24,387 bases of DNA from DATLNF01 sp046590575 (GCA_046590575.1 JBKJUS010000007.1:1-24387); one strand, 5' to 3'. Numbered from the stretch's first letter, positions 14,753 through 22,589 are shown. Notes: generated from the letters alone by a model not told the origin. Numbers and translations are program-made.

Positions 14753-15855
14753 CCGACAGTGGCCAGCGGCTGGGCGGTCAGCGCCACGGCGACGCGCTCG
14801 AGGACTGCCCGGGTGACGGTGCCGGCGACGGCGTACCCGACACCGTCACCGCGTGGGCCGGTGAAGATCATGCCGCGGAGCAGCGGAGTCTCGACCAGGC
14901 TCGCCTCGCCGTAGGGGCCGGTGATCGTCGGCGTCAAGGGCCCGTCCAGGTCGCGTCGGGCCCGGCGGACAAGACGCTCGGGCAGAGTCAGCACAGCGAC
15001 CAGCACGAACCCGTCGCCGTAGGTCCCGGCGCCGCGGCCCACTGCGGTCCTGCGTGGCCGATCGGCGAGACTGTCCGGCAGGACGAACGGCGAGAAGAGG
15101 TCGACTTCCTGGGCCAGGTCAATCGCCGTGGTGACATCGACCTCGGCGTCCCGCGGCGGGTCGAAGGACAGTCGCGCGGTCGACGGCCGACGTAGGTCGA
15201 GATCCAGGAACAACGTGCTGATGACCGGCCGTCGGCCGGTGCGCGTCGTGACCTCGACGGCGAGCGGCAGACCGGTACGGCGGTCGGCCCAGAGGTCGAC
15301 ACTCCCGATGGTGGTCTCGACCGACCGTGGGCTGATGCGCAGCCCCGGCGCCTCTCGGCCGGCAACCCGGCGCGGCGCGATCCGGGATACCTCATCGACT
15401 GCGGCTGCCGCTGCCATCCGACGGCCCAGCTCCGGTGGCAGGAGGTCAGCCGGTCGCGCGAGCCGCACCTCGCTCTGCCCCTCGACACGGGTGGCTCGCT
15501 GCTCGAAGGAATCCCAGAGCCAGCTGCCGCTCTCGTCGACCGCGAGGTCCTTCTCCCCCGCCGGATGCAGCGCGTCGACCCGGAAGGCGCGCGGTCCGGC
15601 GTACCAGACGCGCATCGACGTCGACTCGCCGAGGAGCTCCAGCACGTCACCGACCTCCCGCACGTCGGGCAGGGTCAGTCCGGCCCGCGACTCGGCGTAG
15701 CCGCTGTACGCGACCCCAGCGGATCCGCGCACCGCAGCCAGCAGGTCGGAGGCGCTGATCGAGGAATCCGATACCGGGAGGGCGGCGATCGCTGCGGGCA
15801 GGCTGACCAGCAGGGCGATGCCACTCATCACCGCCGCCCACCGTCGCCGTCGCAC
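14749..15855 (-). CDS. Membrane-anchored RseB/LolA-like protein linked to an ABC exporter
   Basis: 368 aa from the GTG at 15855, preceded by a G-rich GGTGGTGGG. A short RRRR start and one hydrophobic segment (about 6-28) place the rest outside. The body has the curved-beta-sheet features of the MucB/RseB N-terminal and LolA-like families: YSGYAESRAGLTLPDV, MRVWYAGPRAFRVDAL, WLWDS, VDLWADRRTGLPLAVEV, and late DGFVLVAVLTLPERLV with TPLLRGMIFTGPRGD. There is no lipobox. It is coupled to the ATPase by an ATGA overlap. Proteins of this fold often sit beside ABC transporters in actinobacteria as extracytoplasmic accessory or sensing partners; the exact role here is inferred. Confidence 0.8.
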   Translation of the reverse strand: MRRRRWAAVMSGIALLVSLPAAIAALPVSDSSISASDLLAAVRGSAGVAYSGYAESRAGLTLPDVREVGDVLELLGESTSMRVWYAGPRAFRVDALHPAGEKDLAVDESGSWLWDSFEQRATRVEGQSEVRLARPADLLPPELGRRMAAAAAVDEVSRIAPRRVAGREAPGLRISPRSVETTIGSVDLWADRRTGLPLAVEVTTRTGRRPVISTLFLDLDLRRPSTARLSFDPPRDAEVDVTTAIDLAQEVDLFSPFVLPDSLADRPRRTAVGRGAGTYGDGFVLVAVLTLPERLVRRARRDLDGPLTPTITGPYGEASLVETPLLRGMIFTGPRGDGVGYAVAGTVTRAVLERVAVALTAQPLATVG

Positions 15856-15902
15856 CCCACCACCGTACGTCGGTCCGCCTGCCGTCGCCGGAGCCCTATG
15901 CG

Positions 15903-16331
15903 TCAGCGCAGCGGGGCCCGAGCCGTCGCCTCGGCCCGGACAGTCCACCGGTCGACACCGAGAACGGCGGCGAAGCGCAGGTCGACCACGCGCTCGGCAC
16001 GAACTGTCACCGAGCTCCCGGAGACCGTGGCCGGGCCGAAGCTCACGCCGGGGTGCTGGCTCGCAATGAAGTCGACGACCCGCCGCACGCCGGCCAGCCG
16101 CAACGGCAGCCGATCTTGTGGTCCGCCGGTGTACAGCTCCGCTGCATCGACCTGTTGGGCCGCAGCGACCGCTGCACTGTCGACCGCCGAGACCAGCTCA
16201 CGGCGAGCGAGATAGACGCTGGAGACCGAGGTCGTCAGCACGACCATCAGAGCGGCGATGAACGCGAAGCCGATGATCAGCAGGGTCAGCGCGCCGCCGT
16301 CGCCGCGGAGCCGCGGCTCACTCGGGTGCAC
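15903..16331 (-). CDS. TadG-like pilus-locus protein (Rv3654c type)
   Basis: 142 aa from the GTG at 16331, overlapping the end of the upstream tadE by 14 nt. It starts RGDGGALTLLIIGFAFIAAL with a pilin-like hydrophobic segment, then YLARRELVSAVDSAAVAAAQ, the usual TadG/Rv3654c continuation, and a short extracellular domain. This is the last gene of the Tad run. It is shorter than proteobacterial TadG, as in actinobacteria generally. Probable role: minor pseudopilin or anchoring component. Confidence 0.82.
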   Translation of the reverse strand: MHPSEPRLRGDGGALTLLIIGFAFIAALMVVLTTSVSSVYLARRELVSAVDSAAVAAAQQVDAAELYTGGPQDRLPLRLAGVRRVVDFIASQHPGVSFGPATVSGSSVTVRAERVVDLRFAAVLGVDRWTVRAEATARAPLR

Positions 16332-16779
16332 GAGCGCGAAAGGTGTCGAAGGTAGCGAAGTGCTCGCCGGTCACCGGGACAGAACCGAGCTTCAATCCGC
16401 CGAAAAGATCGCCGAAGACCGGCAGATCGACGACGTAGCGCACCCGTACGGGCACTCCGCGCGTGTCCGGCACGCCCGGCAGATCACTGTCGACCGTGAT
16501 CACCGCGCCGAGCTCAACCGGTTCGTCGGGCGGGTCTAGCCCATGGTCGGCCAGCGTGATGGCAGCCGCTGCGCGGGCCCGCGCCGCACCTTGCGCAGAA
16601 CTGCCCGCGGTGACGTAGGCGCGTCCGGCCTCCCGCGCCGCCGCGCTGACCGCAAACGCCGCACGCTGCAGCGTGAAGACGAAGATCATGATGTAGACGA
16701 GCGGAATCAGCAGGAGCACAGCGAGGTAGGTGAACTCCACCATCGCGGTGCCGTCGTCGTCGTACTGCGGGCGCCTCAC
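16318..16779 (-). CDS. TadE family minor pseudopilin
   Basis: 153 aa. DDDGTAMVEFTYLAVLLLIP is the TadE signature: a Gly before a short segment with Glu, then a hydrophobic helix. AAREAGRAYVTA follows. A prepilin peptidase would process it after the Gly. The GTG start overlaps the upstream stop as GTGA. Role: minor component of the Tad pilus. Confidence 0.88.
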   Translation of the reverse strand: MRRPQYDDDGTAMVEFTYLAVLLLIPLVYIMIFVFTLQRAAFAVSAAAREAGRAYVTAGSSAQGAARARAAAAITLADHGLDPPDEPVELGAVITVDSDLPGVPDTRGVPVRVRYVVDLPVFGDLFGGLKLGSVPVTGEHFATFDTFRARAPE

Positions 16780-17177
16780 TGACCCTCCTTGACCGCTCGG
16801 CCGGTCGCGGACACCGACACCGAGCCGAAGGGCAGGAAGACCAGGGGCAGGTCGACGTCGACGTCGACACGGACGAGGACTGCGCCCGATACCGCGTCGT
16901 CGACCGAGCCGCAGTCGATCGGCGTGCGGATGCCGTCGGAGACCCGCGCCGACAGAGAGCCGGCGACCAGATCGTGAAAACGCACGCGGGCATCCGCGCA
17001 GGTGCGGTCGGCGTTGGCCGCGGTCCGTGCGGCCTCGCTCGCACTGGACACCACGACGTTGCGCATATGCAGCAGCAGTCCGAGTTGGAGGATGCCCAGA
17101 AAGAGGAAGATCACCAGTGAGCCCACGAGGACGAACTCAACCGGGGCCGAGCCGACATCACGCGGCCGGCGGGGCAC
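16776..17177 (-). CDS. TadE-like pseudopilin
   Basis: 133 aa from the GTG at 17177, 3 nt after the pilin stop. It begins RPRDVGSAPVEFVLVGSLVIF, with the same Gly...Glu plus hydrophobic-helix layout as TadE, then SEAARTAANADRTC. Two cysteines (in RTCAD and IDCGS) could form a disulfide in the extracellular part. It is the second of three consecutive TadE/G-type genes. Confidence 0.86.
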   Translation of the reverse strand: MPRRPRDVGSAPVEFVLVGSLVIFLFLGILQLGLLLHMRNVVVSSASEAARTAANADRTCADARVRFHDLVAGSLSARVSDGIRTPIDCGSVDDAVSGAVLVRVDVDVDLPLVFLPFGSVSVSATGRAVKEGQ

Positions 17178-17180
17178 TGG

Positions 17181-17399
17181 CTAGTCGCAGGACGCTGACG
17201 AGCCGTTGACGCCGACGGTGCACAGGGCATCTTCAAGAATCCCCGTGAGCGCGCCTTCGGCAAAAGTCCAGAGAGCGGCCACGATCACCGCAGTCATCAG
17301 GGTGATGAGCACCCATCCGGGCACATCACCGCGGTCGGCGCCTCCTCGGCTGGCTCGGGCGCGAACCGACCGCAGAAGTGCTGCGATGTCACTGCTCAT
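17181..17399 (-). CDS. Flp-type pilin candidate of the Tad locus
   Basis: 72 aa from the ATG at 17399, chosen because GGGGGG lies 5 nt upstream. A charged leader (1-25, ending ADRGD) precedes a single hydrophobic helix VPGWVLITLMTAVIVAAL. A C-terminal Cys pair (C60, C71) could close a small loop as in type IV pilins. The usual Glu5 of Flp pilins is not evident after the RGD. Its position between tadC and tadE genes is where the pilin (Rv3656c) lies in mycobacteria. It is probably the major pilin, but the sequence is not a textbook Flp. Confidence 0.75.
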   Translation of the reverse strand: MSSDIAALLRSVRARASRGGADRGDVPGWVLITLMTAVIVAALWTFAEGALTGILEDALCTVGVNGSSASCD

Positions 17400-17521
17400 A
17401 ACGACCCCCCACGCCGCGGCCTGCGCCGCGGACTGCCCGATGTGCCCCCGCACGTTCCTGGTTGTGACTTACGACGTGACGCATCACGGTTCCTGCTCGC
17501 TCACCGGGTGAACGTCGCGGC
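17400..17521 (-). promoter_or_regulatory. Spacer between tadC and the pilin gene
   Basis: This is the only large gap (122 nt) within an otherwise tightly packed operon. It holds a small inverted repeat CGTGA-CGCA-TCACG (17475-17488) next to another GTGAC. It may carry a separate pilin promoter or an RNA hairpin that protects pilin mRNA. No clear -35/-10 pair was found. Confidence 0.3.
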
Positions 17522-18463
17522 TCACTGACCGATCACCCGAAAGCCGTAGAAGCCGGGGAAGAGGGCGAAGACGATGGTCACCGGCAGCACGAAAAAGACC
17601 ACCGGCACGAGCATGCCGATCTCGCGCTTGCCGCCCGACTCCAGCAGTGCCCGCTTGCCCGCCTCTCTGACGTCGACAGCCTGCGCTCGTAGGACCTCGG
17701 CCAGCGGGGTACCGCGCTCCACAGCCACGGCGACCCCGTCGACGAAGCGCGCCAGCGGCGCGAGTGAGGTGCGGGCTGCAATTCCCTCAAGAGCCTGGAC
17801 AAGCGAGGCGCCGGTACGCGCCTCGGCAAGAGCCTGCCGCAGCTCGCGGGCGAGCTCACCGGTGGAGATCCGGCAGACCCGCTCGAGGGCGCCGATCGGT
17901 CCCTCTCCCGCCGTGACCGCGAGCGCAAGCAGCTCGGCGACGGTGGGAAACTCCGCAATCATCCGCTCCTCCCGCTTCGCCACCTCCGTCGTCAGATGGC
18001 GGTCCCGGGCGAGCACCCCGAGCAGCGTCAGGCCGAGGCACAGCAGCAGCAGAGCGACCGGCGGGGGTCCGGAGCCGGTCGCCATGGCGACCGTCACGAG
18101 TACCAACCCGCCGAGCAGGCCGAAGGCTCCCCACACGACCTGCTCCGCGCGGAACTCCTCGACCGTCATACCGCGCCCGGCCTGCACCAGTCGGCGACGA
18201 AGAGACACCACACCGCCGAGCCACCGGTCGAGGTACCGGATGAGATCGCCCAGGACGGGGCCGAGTATGCGCTCGAGGGTAGGAAATGGCGTCAGTGTGT
18301 CCGAGCTCGCCAGCAGCCGGGACGGGCGCGGCGCGTCGCGGAGATAAGGGGACAGCCGGTCGTCGAGACACGGCCGGCGCATGGGCGGCGAATAGATGAA
18401 CGCCAGCCACCCACCGCCGGCGGCGAGCAGCCCCAGGAGCAGACCGATAGTCGTGGCGTTCAC
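17522..18463 (-). CDS. tadC: Tad pilus inner-membrane platform protein TadC
   Basis: 313 aa from the GTG at 18463, which overlaps the tadB stop as GTGA. An N-terminal membrane segment (about 4-25) is followed by a cytoplasmic part, two central membrane segments, and the GspF/T2SSF domain: EFPTVAELLALAVTAGEGPIGALERV, then FVDGVAVAVERGTPLAEVLRAQA, and a final membrane segment ending GFYGFRVIG. With TadB it forms the platform on which TadA drives pilus assembly. Confidence 0.92.
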   Translation of the reverse strand: MNATTIGLLLGLLAAGGGWLAFIYSPPMRRPCLDDRLSPYLRDAPRPSRLLASSDTLTPFPTLERILGPVLGDLIRYLDRWLGGVVSLRRRLVQAGRGMTVEEFRAEQVVWGAFGLLGGLVLVTVAMATGSGPPPVALLLLCLGLTLLGVLARDRHLTTEVAKREERMIAEFPTVAELLALAVTAGEGPIGALERVCRISTGELARELRQALAEARTGASLVQALEGIAARTSLAPLARFVDGVAVAVERGTPLAEVLRAQAVDVREAGKRALLESGGKREIGMLVPVVFFVLPVTIVFALFPGFYGFRVIGQ

Positions 18464-19323
18464 CGCAGCACCCGTTGCTCGGCCGGCAGCAGCGCAATCC
18501 GCAACATCACGCGGTAAGCGACCAGAGACACGGCCCCGCCGCCGAGCAGCACGAACGCACCTGCCGTGGTCCGGTAGGCCTCGACCGCCGCTGGACGAGT
18601 GGAGAGGAGCAGTAGAAGCGCCCAGGGTGCGGCGAGTGCAAGACGGGCAGCGTTGACGGTCCAACCCTGCCGGGTCTCGAGCTCGGCCCGGGTCCGTGCG
18701 TCTTCGCGGAGGAAGGACGACAGAGTCCGCAGCAGCCGGCCGAGGTCGGTCCCGCCTACTTCACGAGCCATCCGCAGCGACTCCACGACGCGGTCACCCA
18801 CTGGGTCGGCGAGCTGCGCCTTGAGCCGGTCGAGGCACTCACTGAAGCGCCCAGTCGCCCGGTAGTCAGCCGCGAAACGGTTGAAGGCGGAGCGCAATTG
18901 CTCCGGGCCGCGTACGCCGAGTGCGCTCAGCGCCTCAGGCAGGGACAGCCCTGCGCGAATCGCCGAAGCCAGGTTGTCCACGGCCTCCGGCCAGACATCA
19001 CGCAGCTCGACCGAGCGCTTGCGGCGCCGGCCGCGCACGAGCGCCGTCGGAGCAGCGCCTGCCATGACGGCGAAGGCCAGCGCGATCACCGGCACCCGGG
19101 AGACGCCGAGCATGAGCACGAGCACGACGAGGGCGAGCCCACCCGAGGCGCCGGCGAGTTGCCCGGGCGAGACACCCTCGATGCCCGCCTGCAGCAGCAG
19201 GTCCTGCGTCTTGACCAGCCAGCTGACCCGGTCGGACGGCGTACGCCGTACCGCAGGCCCGGTGCGCGAACGCAACACCAGAAAGAGGCCGAGCCCGAAC
19301 ATCAGACCCACCAGAACGCCCAC
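18460..19323 (-). CDS. tadB: Tad pilus inner-membrane platform protein TadB
   Basis: 287 aa from the GTG at 19323, one base after the tadA stop (TGA-C-GTG). It has membrane segments near the N-terminus and at about 55-95. The T2SSF domain contains VWPEAVDNLASAIRAGLSLP, FSECLDRLKAQLADPVGDRV, EVGGTDLGRLLRTLSSFLRE, ELETRQGWT, and C-terminal membrane segments. The two-gene TadB/TadC platform is as in other Tad systems. Confidence 0.93.
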   Translation of the reverse strand: MGVLVGLMFGLGLFLVLRSRTGPAVRRTPSDRVSWLVKTQDLLLQAGIEGVSPGQLAGASGGLALVVLVLMLGVSRVPVIALAFAVMAGAAPTALVRGRRRKRSVELRDVWPEAVDNLASAIRAGLSLPEALSALGVRGPEQLRSAFNRFAADYRATGRFSECLDRLKAQLADPVGDRVVESLRMAREVGGTDLGRLLRTLSSFLREDARTRAELETRQGWTVNAARLALAAPWALLLLLSTRPAAVEAYRTTAGAFVLLGGGAVSLVAYRVMLRIALLPAEQRVLR

Positions 19324-19324
19324 G

Positions 19325-20563
19325 TCAGGCCTGGCTGAATCGCGGTGGCGCGAGCAGCATCGCGAGGTCGTAGCCGGCGCGGGCGAAGCGCTCCGGGTGG
19401 GGCGGGTACCCGTCCGTGCGGACCAGCCGCTCGGCCTTAGACGCGAAGACCTGGGCCGTCTCCACCACGTCGGCTTCCACCCGGCCGGGGATCGCGACGA
19501 TCTCGCGCACCCGTCGATGTCCCTCCCCATCCGTCTGACAGTGCACGACGAGGTCGATGCTCGCGGCGACGGTCGGTACGACGAATGCGTGGCTGACGTT
19601 CTCACCCGCCAAGAGCGGCAGCGTGCACATCTTGACGACCGCTTCGCGCGCCGAGTTGGCATGGATCGAACACATGCCCGGGAGCCCGCTATTGAGGGCA
19701 ATCAGCAAATCCAGACACTCTTCCTGGCGCACTTCGCCAACGATGATGCGATCCGGCCGCATCCGTAGCGCTTCCTTGACCAGCCGCCGCAGGCGCACCT
19801 CACCGGTACCCTCGAGGTTGGGTTGTCGGGTCTGCATGGACACGACATCTGGCAGCGGGATGCGCAACTCGAAGACCTCTTCGCACGTGATCACCCGCTC
19901 TCGCGCTGGGATCGCGGCGGCGAGGCAGTTGAGCAGGGTGGTCTTACCCGCTTGGGTGCCGCCAGCCACGATGACGTTGAGCCCACTGACGACCGCGGCC
20001 TCCAGGAAGCGGGCGGCCTGCTTGGTGAGCGTGCCCAGCTCGACCAGCTCGTCGAGGGAGTTCGCCGTAAGGACAAACTTCCGGATGTTCACGGACCAGT
20101 GCTGTCTGGTGATGTCCGGTATGACGATGTGCAGCCGGCTGCCGTCGGGCAGCATCGCGTCGACGAACGGCGTGGAGAGATCGACCCGGCGGCCGGAGCT
20201 CTTCAGCATCTTCTCGCAGAGGTCCTGCACATGAGCGGCCGTCAGGATGGTGTTGGTCAGCTCGCTGCGGCCGCGGCGGGCGATGAAGACTCGGCCTGGC
20301 TCGTTGACCCAAATTTCCTCGACCGTCGGATCGTCGAGGTAGCGCTGCAGCGGCCCGAAGCCGGCGACCGAGTCGAAGATCTCACGAGCCGTGCTGACCC
20401 GGTCGGCTACCTGCGGCAGGTTCGAGGACAGCGTCCGATCGTCGTACTCAGCCATGACGTCATCGACGATCTTGCGAATGGCCGCGATATCGCTCGCCGG
20501 ATCCAGACCGCGCCGGCGTACCAGCTCGCGGACCTCGCGCTCGATGACCCCCGTCGCGTCCAT
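19325..20563 (-). CDS. tadA: Tad pilus assembly ATPase TadA/CpaF
   Basis: The hexameric secretion ATPase that powers Flp pilus assembly. 412 aa from the ATG at 20563. N-terminal helical part, then GFGPLQRYLDDPTVEEIWVN (the CpaF family signature). Walker A GGTQAGKTT (201-209), the Asp box near TCEEVFEL, Walker B-like RIIVGEVR with E277, and His box CSIHANS with H301. First gene of the Tad operon, directly behind a good promoter. In mycobacteria an ssd/CpaE-like gene (Rv3660c) precedes it; here the next gene upstream is a luxR-type regulator. Confidence 0.96.
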   Translation of the reverse strand: MDATGVIEREVRELVRRRGLDPASDIAAIRKIVDDVMAEYDDRTLSSNLPQVADRVSTAREIFDSVAGFGPLQRYLDDPTVEEIWVNEPGRVFIARRGRSELTNTILTAAHVQDLCEKMLKSSGRRVDLSTPFVDAMLPDGSRLHIVIPDITRQHWSVNIRKFVLTANSLDELVELGTLTKQAARFLEAAVVSGLNVIVAGGTQAGKTTLLNCLAAAIPARERVITCEEVFELRIPLPDVVSMQTRQPNLEGTGEVRLRRLVKEALRMRPDRIIVGEVRQEECLDLLIALNSGLPGMCSIHANSAREAVVKMCTLPLLAGENVSHAFVVPTVAASIDLVVHCQTDGEGHRRVREIVAIPGRVEADVVETAQVFASKAERLVRTDGYPPHPERFARAGYDLAMLLAPPRFSQA

Positions 20564-20571
20564 CGCCGCCG

Positions 20572-20600
20572 AAACTAGCCCGCGACAGCTCGCCTGTCAG
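20572..20600 (-). promoter_or_regulatory. Sigma-70-type promoter of the Tad operon
   Basis: On the minus strand CTGACA (-35, five of six consensus), a 17-bp spacer, then TAGTTT (-10) ending 8 nt before the tadA ATG. Such a short distance implies a very short or absent leader. An inverted repeat GACAG-CTCGC-CTGTC (20584-20598) overlaps the -35 and spacer and could bind a regulator. Confidence 0.65.
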
Positions 20601-20626
20601 CACCAAGTTTCCGGGCTTGTGCACAA

Positions 20627-20642
20627 CTGCCGACCGCGGCAG
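20627..20642 (-). terminator. Candidate terminator after the luxR gene
   Basis: CTGCCG-ACCG-CGGCAG, a perfect 6-bp stem with a 4-nt loop. It lies about 58 nt past the luxR stop and just before the tad promoter. On the minus strand it is followed by TTGTGC. It would separate the two transcription units. Confidence 0.45.
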
Positions 20643-20699
20643 GCGACTACCAGACTCCGGCCACCGCGATGAGATGAGGCGCTTCGGCTGACGCCGGGT

Positions 20700-21446
20700 T
20701 CAGCCGGACAGGACGTGGGCGACGGCGGCTGCCCGCGTCGATACGCCGAGCCGGTCGAAGATGTTGGTCAGGTGCGCGCGAACCGTGTGCGGCGACAGGT
20801 GCAGGGCGGTCGCGATCTGCGCGTTGCTACGTCCCTTGACGACGAGGTGCATGAGCTCCGTCTGCCGCTCGGTGAGCGACGACGGGGTGGGCTCACTACG
20901 ACGCCCGACCATCTCGGCCAGGTGCGGCCGGAGCAGGGCTAGGGCGAGACGGTCGGACTCGGTGAAGTCCCGCGACCCCGACCGGGAGAACAGCAGCCGG
21001 CGGGAGCGCCCGACGCCGCTCGGCAGCGGGCACATCATCTCGAAGTCGAGCTTCGCGTCGGCCAGGACCTCGAGGTACATGGGGCTCTGCTTCCACTCCC
21101 GGGTGCTGCACACGTCGGAGCGCAGCACGACCGAGTGATGGTCGCCGGTGCGCGTGGGGTAGTTGCAGAAAGCCGACCCGGGGTAGTGCCGCCAGAAGGC
21201 CTCCGTCGGGTCGAACACCGGCTCCGGCAGGTAACGCACTTCGCCGGCAGCCACCTCGTCGTCGGCGTACACGCCGGCCGAGCCCGGCTCGAGCTCGAGG
21301 AACGTGACGCTCTCGCCCGGGACGAGCCGGGCGAGCGCCTGGAGCACGGCCGGTGCCAACCGCCCCGGCACCGGCGGCGAGTGCGCGCCCGCTTCGACGA
21401 CGTCGGCGATCCGGCGCAAGTCCCGATCCTCCACTGCTACAGCCAT
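20700..21446 (-). CDS. LuxR-type transcriptional regulator
   Basis: 248 aa from the ATG at 21446, chosen for GGGGGG 4 nt upstream. The C-terminal domain (about 190-248) is a LuxR/NarL HTH: SLTERQTELMHLVVKGRSNAQIATALHLSPHTVRAHLTNIF. The N-terminal part (about 1-180) has no receiver Asp pattern and resembles the GAF/PAS-like sensor half of stand-alone LuxR regulators. It diverges from the secreted-protein gene at 21591, with a perfect palindrome in between, and lies directly upstream of the Tad operon. It may control either or both; ligand unknown. Confidence 0.88.
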   Translation of the reverse strand: MAVAVEDRDLRRIADVVEAGAHSPPVPGRLAPAVLQALARLVPGESVTFLELEPGSAGVYADDEVAAGEVRYLPEPVFDPTEAFWRHYPGSAFCNYPTRTGDHHSVVLRSDVCSTREWKQSPMYLEVLADAKLDFEMMCPLPSGVGRSRRLLFSRSGSRDFTESDRLALALLRPHLAEMVGRRSEPTPSSLTERQTELMHLVVKGRSNAQIATALHLSPHTVRAHLTNIFDRLGVSTRAAAVAHVLSG

Positions 21447-21506
21447 CTGACCCCCCGGCCACCGGTTGACGTAGGACCACGGTACGCCGAATCGGGGCCT
21501 GCGCAG

Positions 21507-21524
21507 ATAGGACGTTCGTCCTAT
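21507..21524. promoter_or_regulatory. Perfect 18-bp palindrome, likely LuxR operator
   Basis: ATAGGACG-TT-CGTCCTAT has perfect 8-bp arms and a 2-bp centre, and lies between the divergent luxR (start 21446) and secreted-protein (start 21591) genes. A further TAGGAC half-site occurs at 21473-21478. Size and position fit a dimeric HTH regulator acting on both promoters. Confidence 0.65.
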
Positions 21525-21590
21525 GTCGGGCCAGCACTGTCGCGGCAACGATCACCACACCGGACCTGCCGGGACAGAAGGAGGAACGTG

Positions 21591-21920
21591 ATGAGTGCTC
21601 AGATCGCTCGACGTGCTGTGGCGACCCTGATCGGCGTGGTGGCGGTCACCGCCGCCACGACGGCCGCGACCATGACAGCAGCCCACGCGGGGAAGCCGAC
21701 GAACGGCTGCCCGAGCGGCTACTCCCTGCTGGCGGTCGCAGACCTGGCGCCGCAGGGATACCAGGTGCCAGGCCAGGTCGACGACCCGACCAGCGGCGTC
21801 ACCTCGTTCGGCCAGCCAGGCAACGGGGACGGCCTCGTGTGCGCCCAGGAGGTCGGCGACCGCACCACCCCGTGGGGCGGCCAGCTCTACCAGTTCTGGG
21901 ACAACACGCTGTCGGCATGA
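21591..21920 (+). CDS. Small secreted protein
   Basis: 109 aa with AAGGAGG 6 nt before the ATG, the strongest ribosome site in the window. The signal peptide ends near AHA|GKP (33/34). The mature part of about 76 aa has two cysteines (40 and 84), probably one disulfide, a GCPSGYSLLAVADL start, a PGNGDGLVC segment resembling the Asp/Asn-Gly-Cys end of Excalibur-like motifs, and a C-terminal TTPWGGQLYQFWDN. I recognise no named family. Its stop overlaps the ATG of the next small ORF (ATGA). Confidence 0.82.
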   Translation: MSAQIARRAVATLIGVVAVTAATTAATMTAAHAGKPTNGCPSGYSLLAVADLAPQGYQVPGQVDDPTSGVTSFGQPGNGDGLVCAQEVGDRTTPWGGQLYQFWDNTLSA

Positions 21921-22033
21921 GCCGGTGGCCCCAGACCCGGCGGTGGTGGGCCGAATGGCGCGCGCAGCGCCGGGCGGTCTCCGACTACCGCCGGGCCTGG
22001 CGCTCCCTCACCAGGCTGCGCCGTACTCCTTAA
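21917..22033 (+). CDS. Trp/Arg-rich 38-residue ORF coupled to the secreted protein
   Basis: The ATG overlaps the preceding stop in ATGA. The product has 12 Arg and 5 Trp in 38 residues (start MSRWPQTRRWWAEWRAQRR, end RLRRTP) and no signal peptide. High-GC DNA gives Arg-rich chance frames, so the overlap and composition are the only support. If made, it is a basic amphipathic cytoplasmic or membrane-binding peptide. Confidence 0.45.
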   Translation: MSRWPQTRRWWAEWRAQRRAVSDYRRAWRSLTRLRRTP

Positions 22034-22100
22034 CTCCACGACCCGCTCGACCCCTGAACCACACATCGCTCCGGTCAACGCCGCGAGCAGAGGAGGCAAC

Positions 22101-22589
22101 ATGAGGTTTCCACGCACTAGCTCGCTAGGGTCCATGCGCCGGTTCGGCGTAGTGACTACGGTTGCTGCTGCGGCAGTGGTCACCGTCGCAAGCATGGCGG
22201 TCGGAACAACGGGTTCCGGTGTCTCCGCGACACCGAATCCGCCCGTAAGAGGCACCGCCGAGGACAAGGTCATGACGCGCGGCAACGAGGCGTACGACGT
22301 CGTCTCCCATGACGTCACCTTTGCGGCTGGCGGTCACTCGGGTTGGCACACCCACCCCGGTCAAGCCATCGTGGTGATCAAGTCCGGGACGTTCACCGTC
22401 TACGACGCGAAGACGTGTACGGCGCAGGTCTACGGGCCGGGCGAGGTCTTCGTCGACCGCGGCTACGGGGACGTTCACATCGCTCGCAACGAAGGTGCGG
22501 TGCCGACCGAGGTGCGCGTGACGTACCTCGACGTGCCTGTCGGCGGCGCATTCCGCATCGATGCGGCCGATCCAGGCACCTGCGCCTGA
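22101..22589 (+). CDS. Secreted cupin-domain protein
   Basis: 162 aa with AGAGGAGG just before the ATG. An N-terminal export signal covers about 12-43; there is no lipobox. The single cupin barrel has motif 1 GWHTHPGQAIVVIKSG (H83, H85) and motif 2 PGEVFVDRGYGDVHIARNEG (H126). The usual metal-ligand Glu of motif 1 is missing (Gln88/Ala89 there), leaving three His. A Cys pair (106, 161) could be a disulfide. It probably belongs to the same unit as the secreted protein 180 nt upstream. Enzymatic or binding role unknown. Confidence 0.85.
   Translation: MRFPRTSSLGSMRRFGVVTTVAAAAVVTVASMAVGTTGSGVSATPNPPVRGTAEDKVMTRGNEAYDVVSHDVTFAAGGHSGWHTHPGQAIVVIKSGTFTVYDAKTCTAQVYGPGEVFVDRGYGDVHIARNEGAVPTEVRVTYLDVPVGGAFRIDAADPGTCA

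Noticed and set aside
18196..18664. Upstream extensions of tadC, tadB (to 19701) and ftsE (to 4771) frames
   Set aside because: The extra N-termini overlap the conserved ends of the preceding genes and lack family similarity. GTG starts next to the preceding stops fit family lengths.
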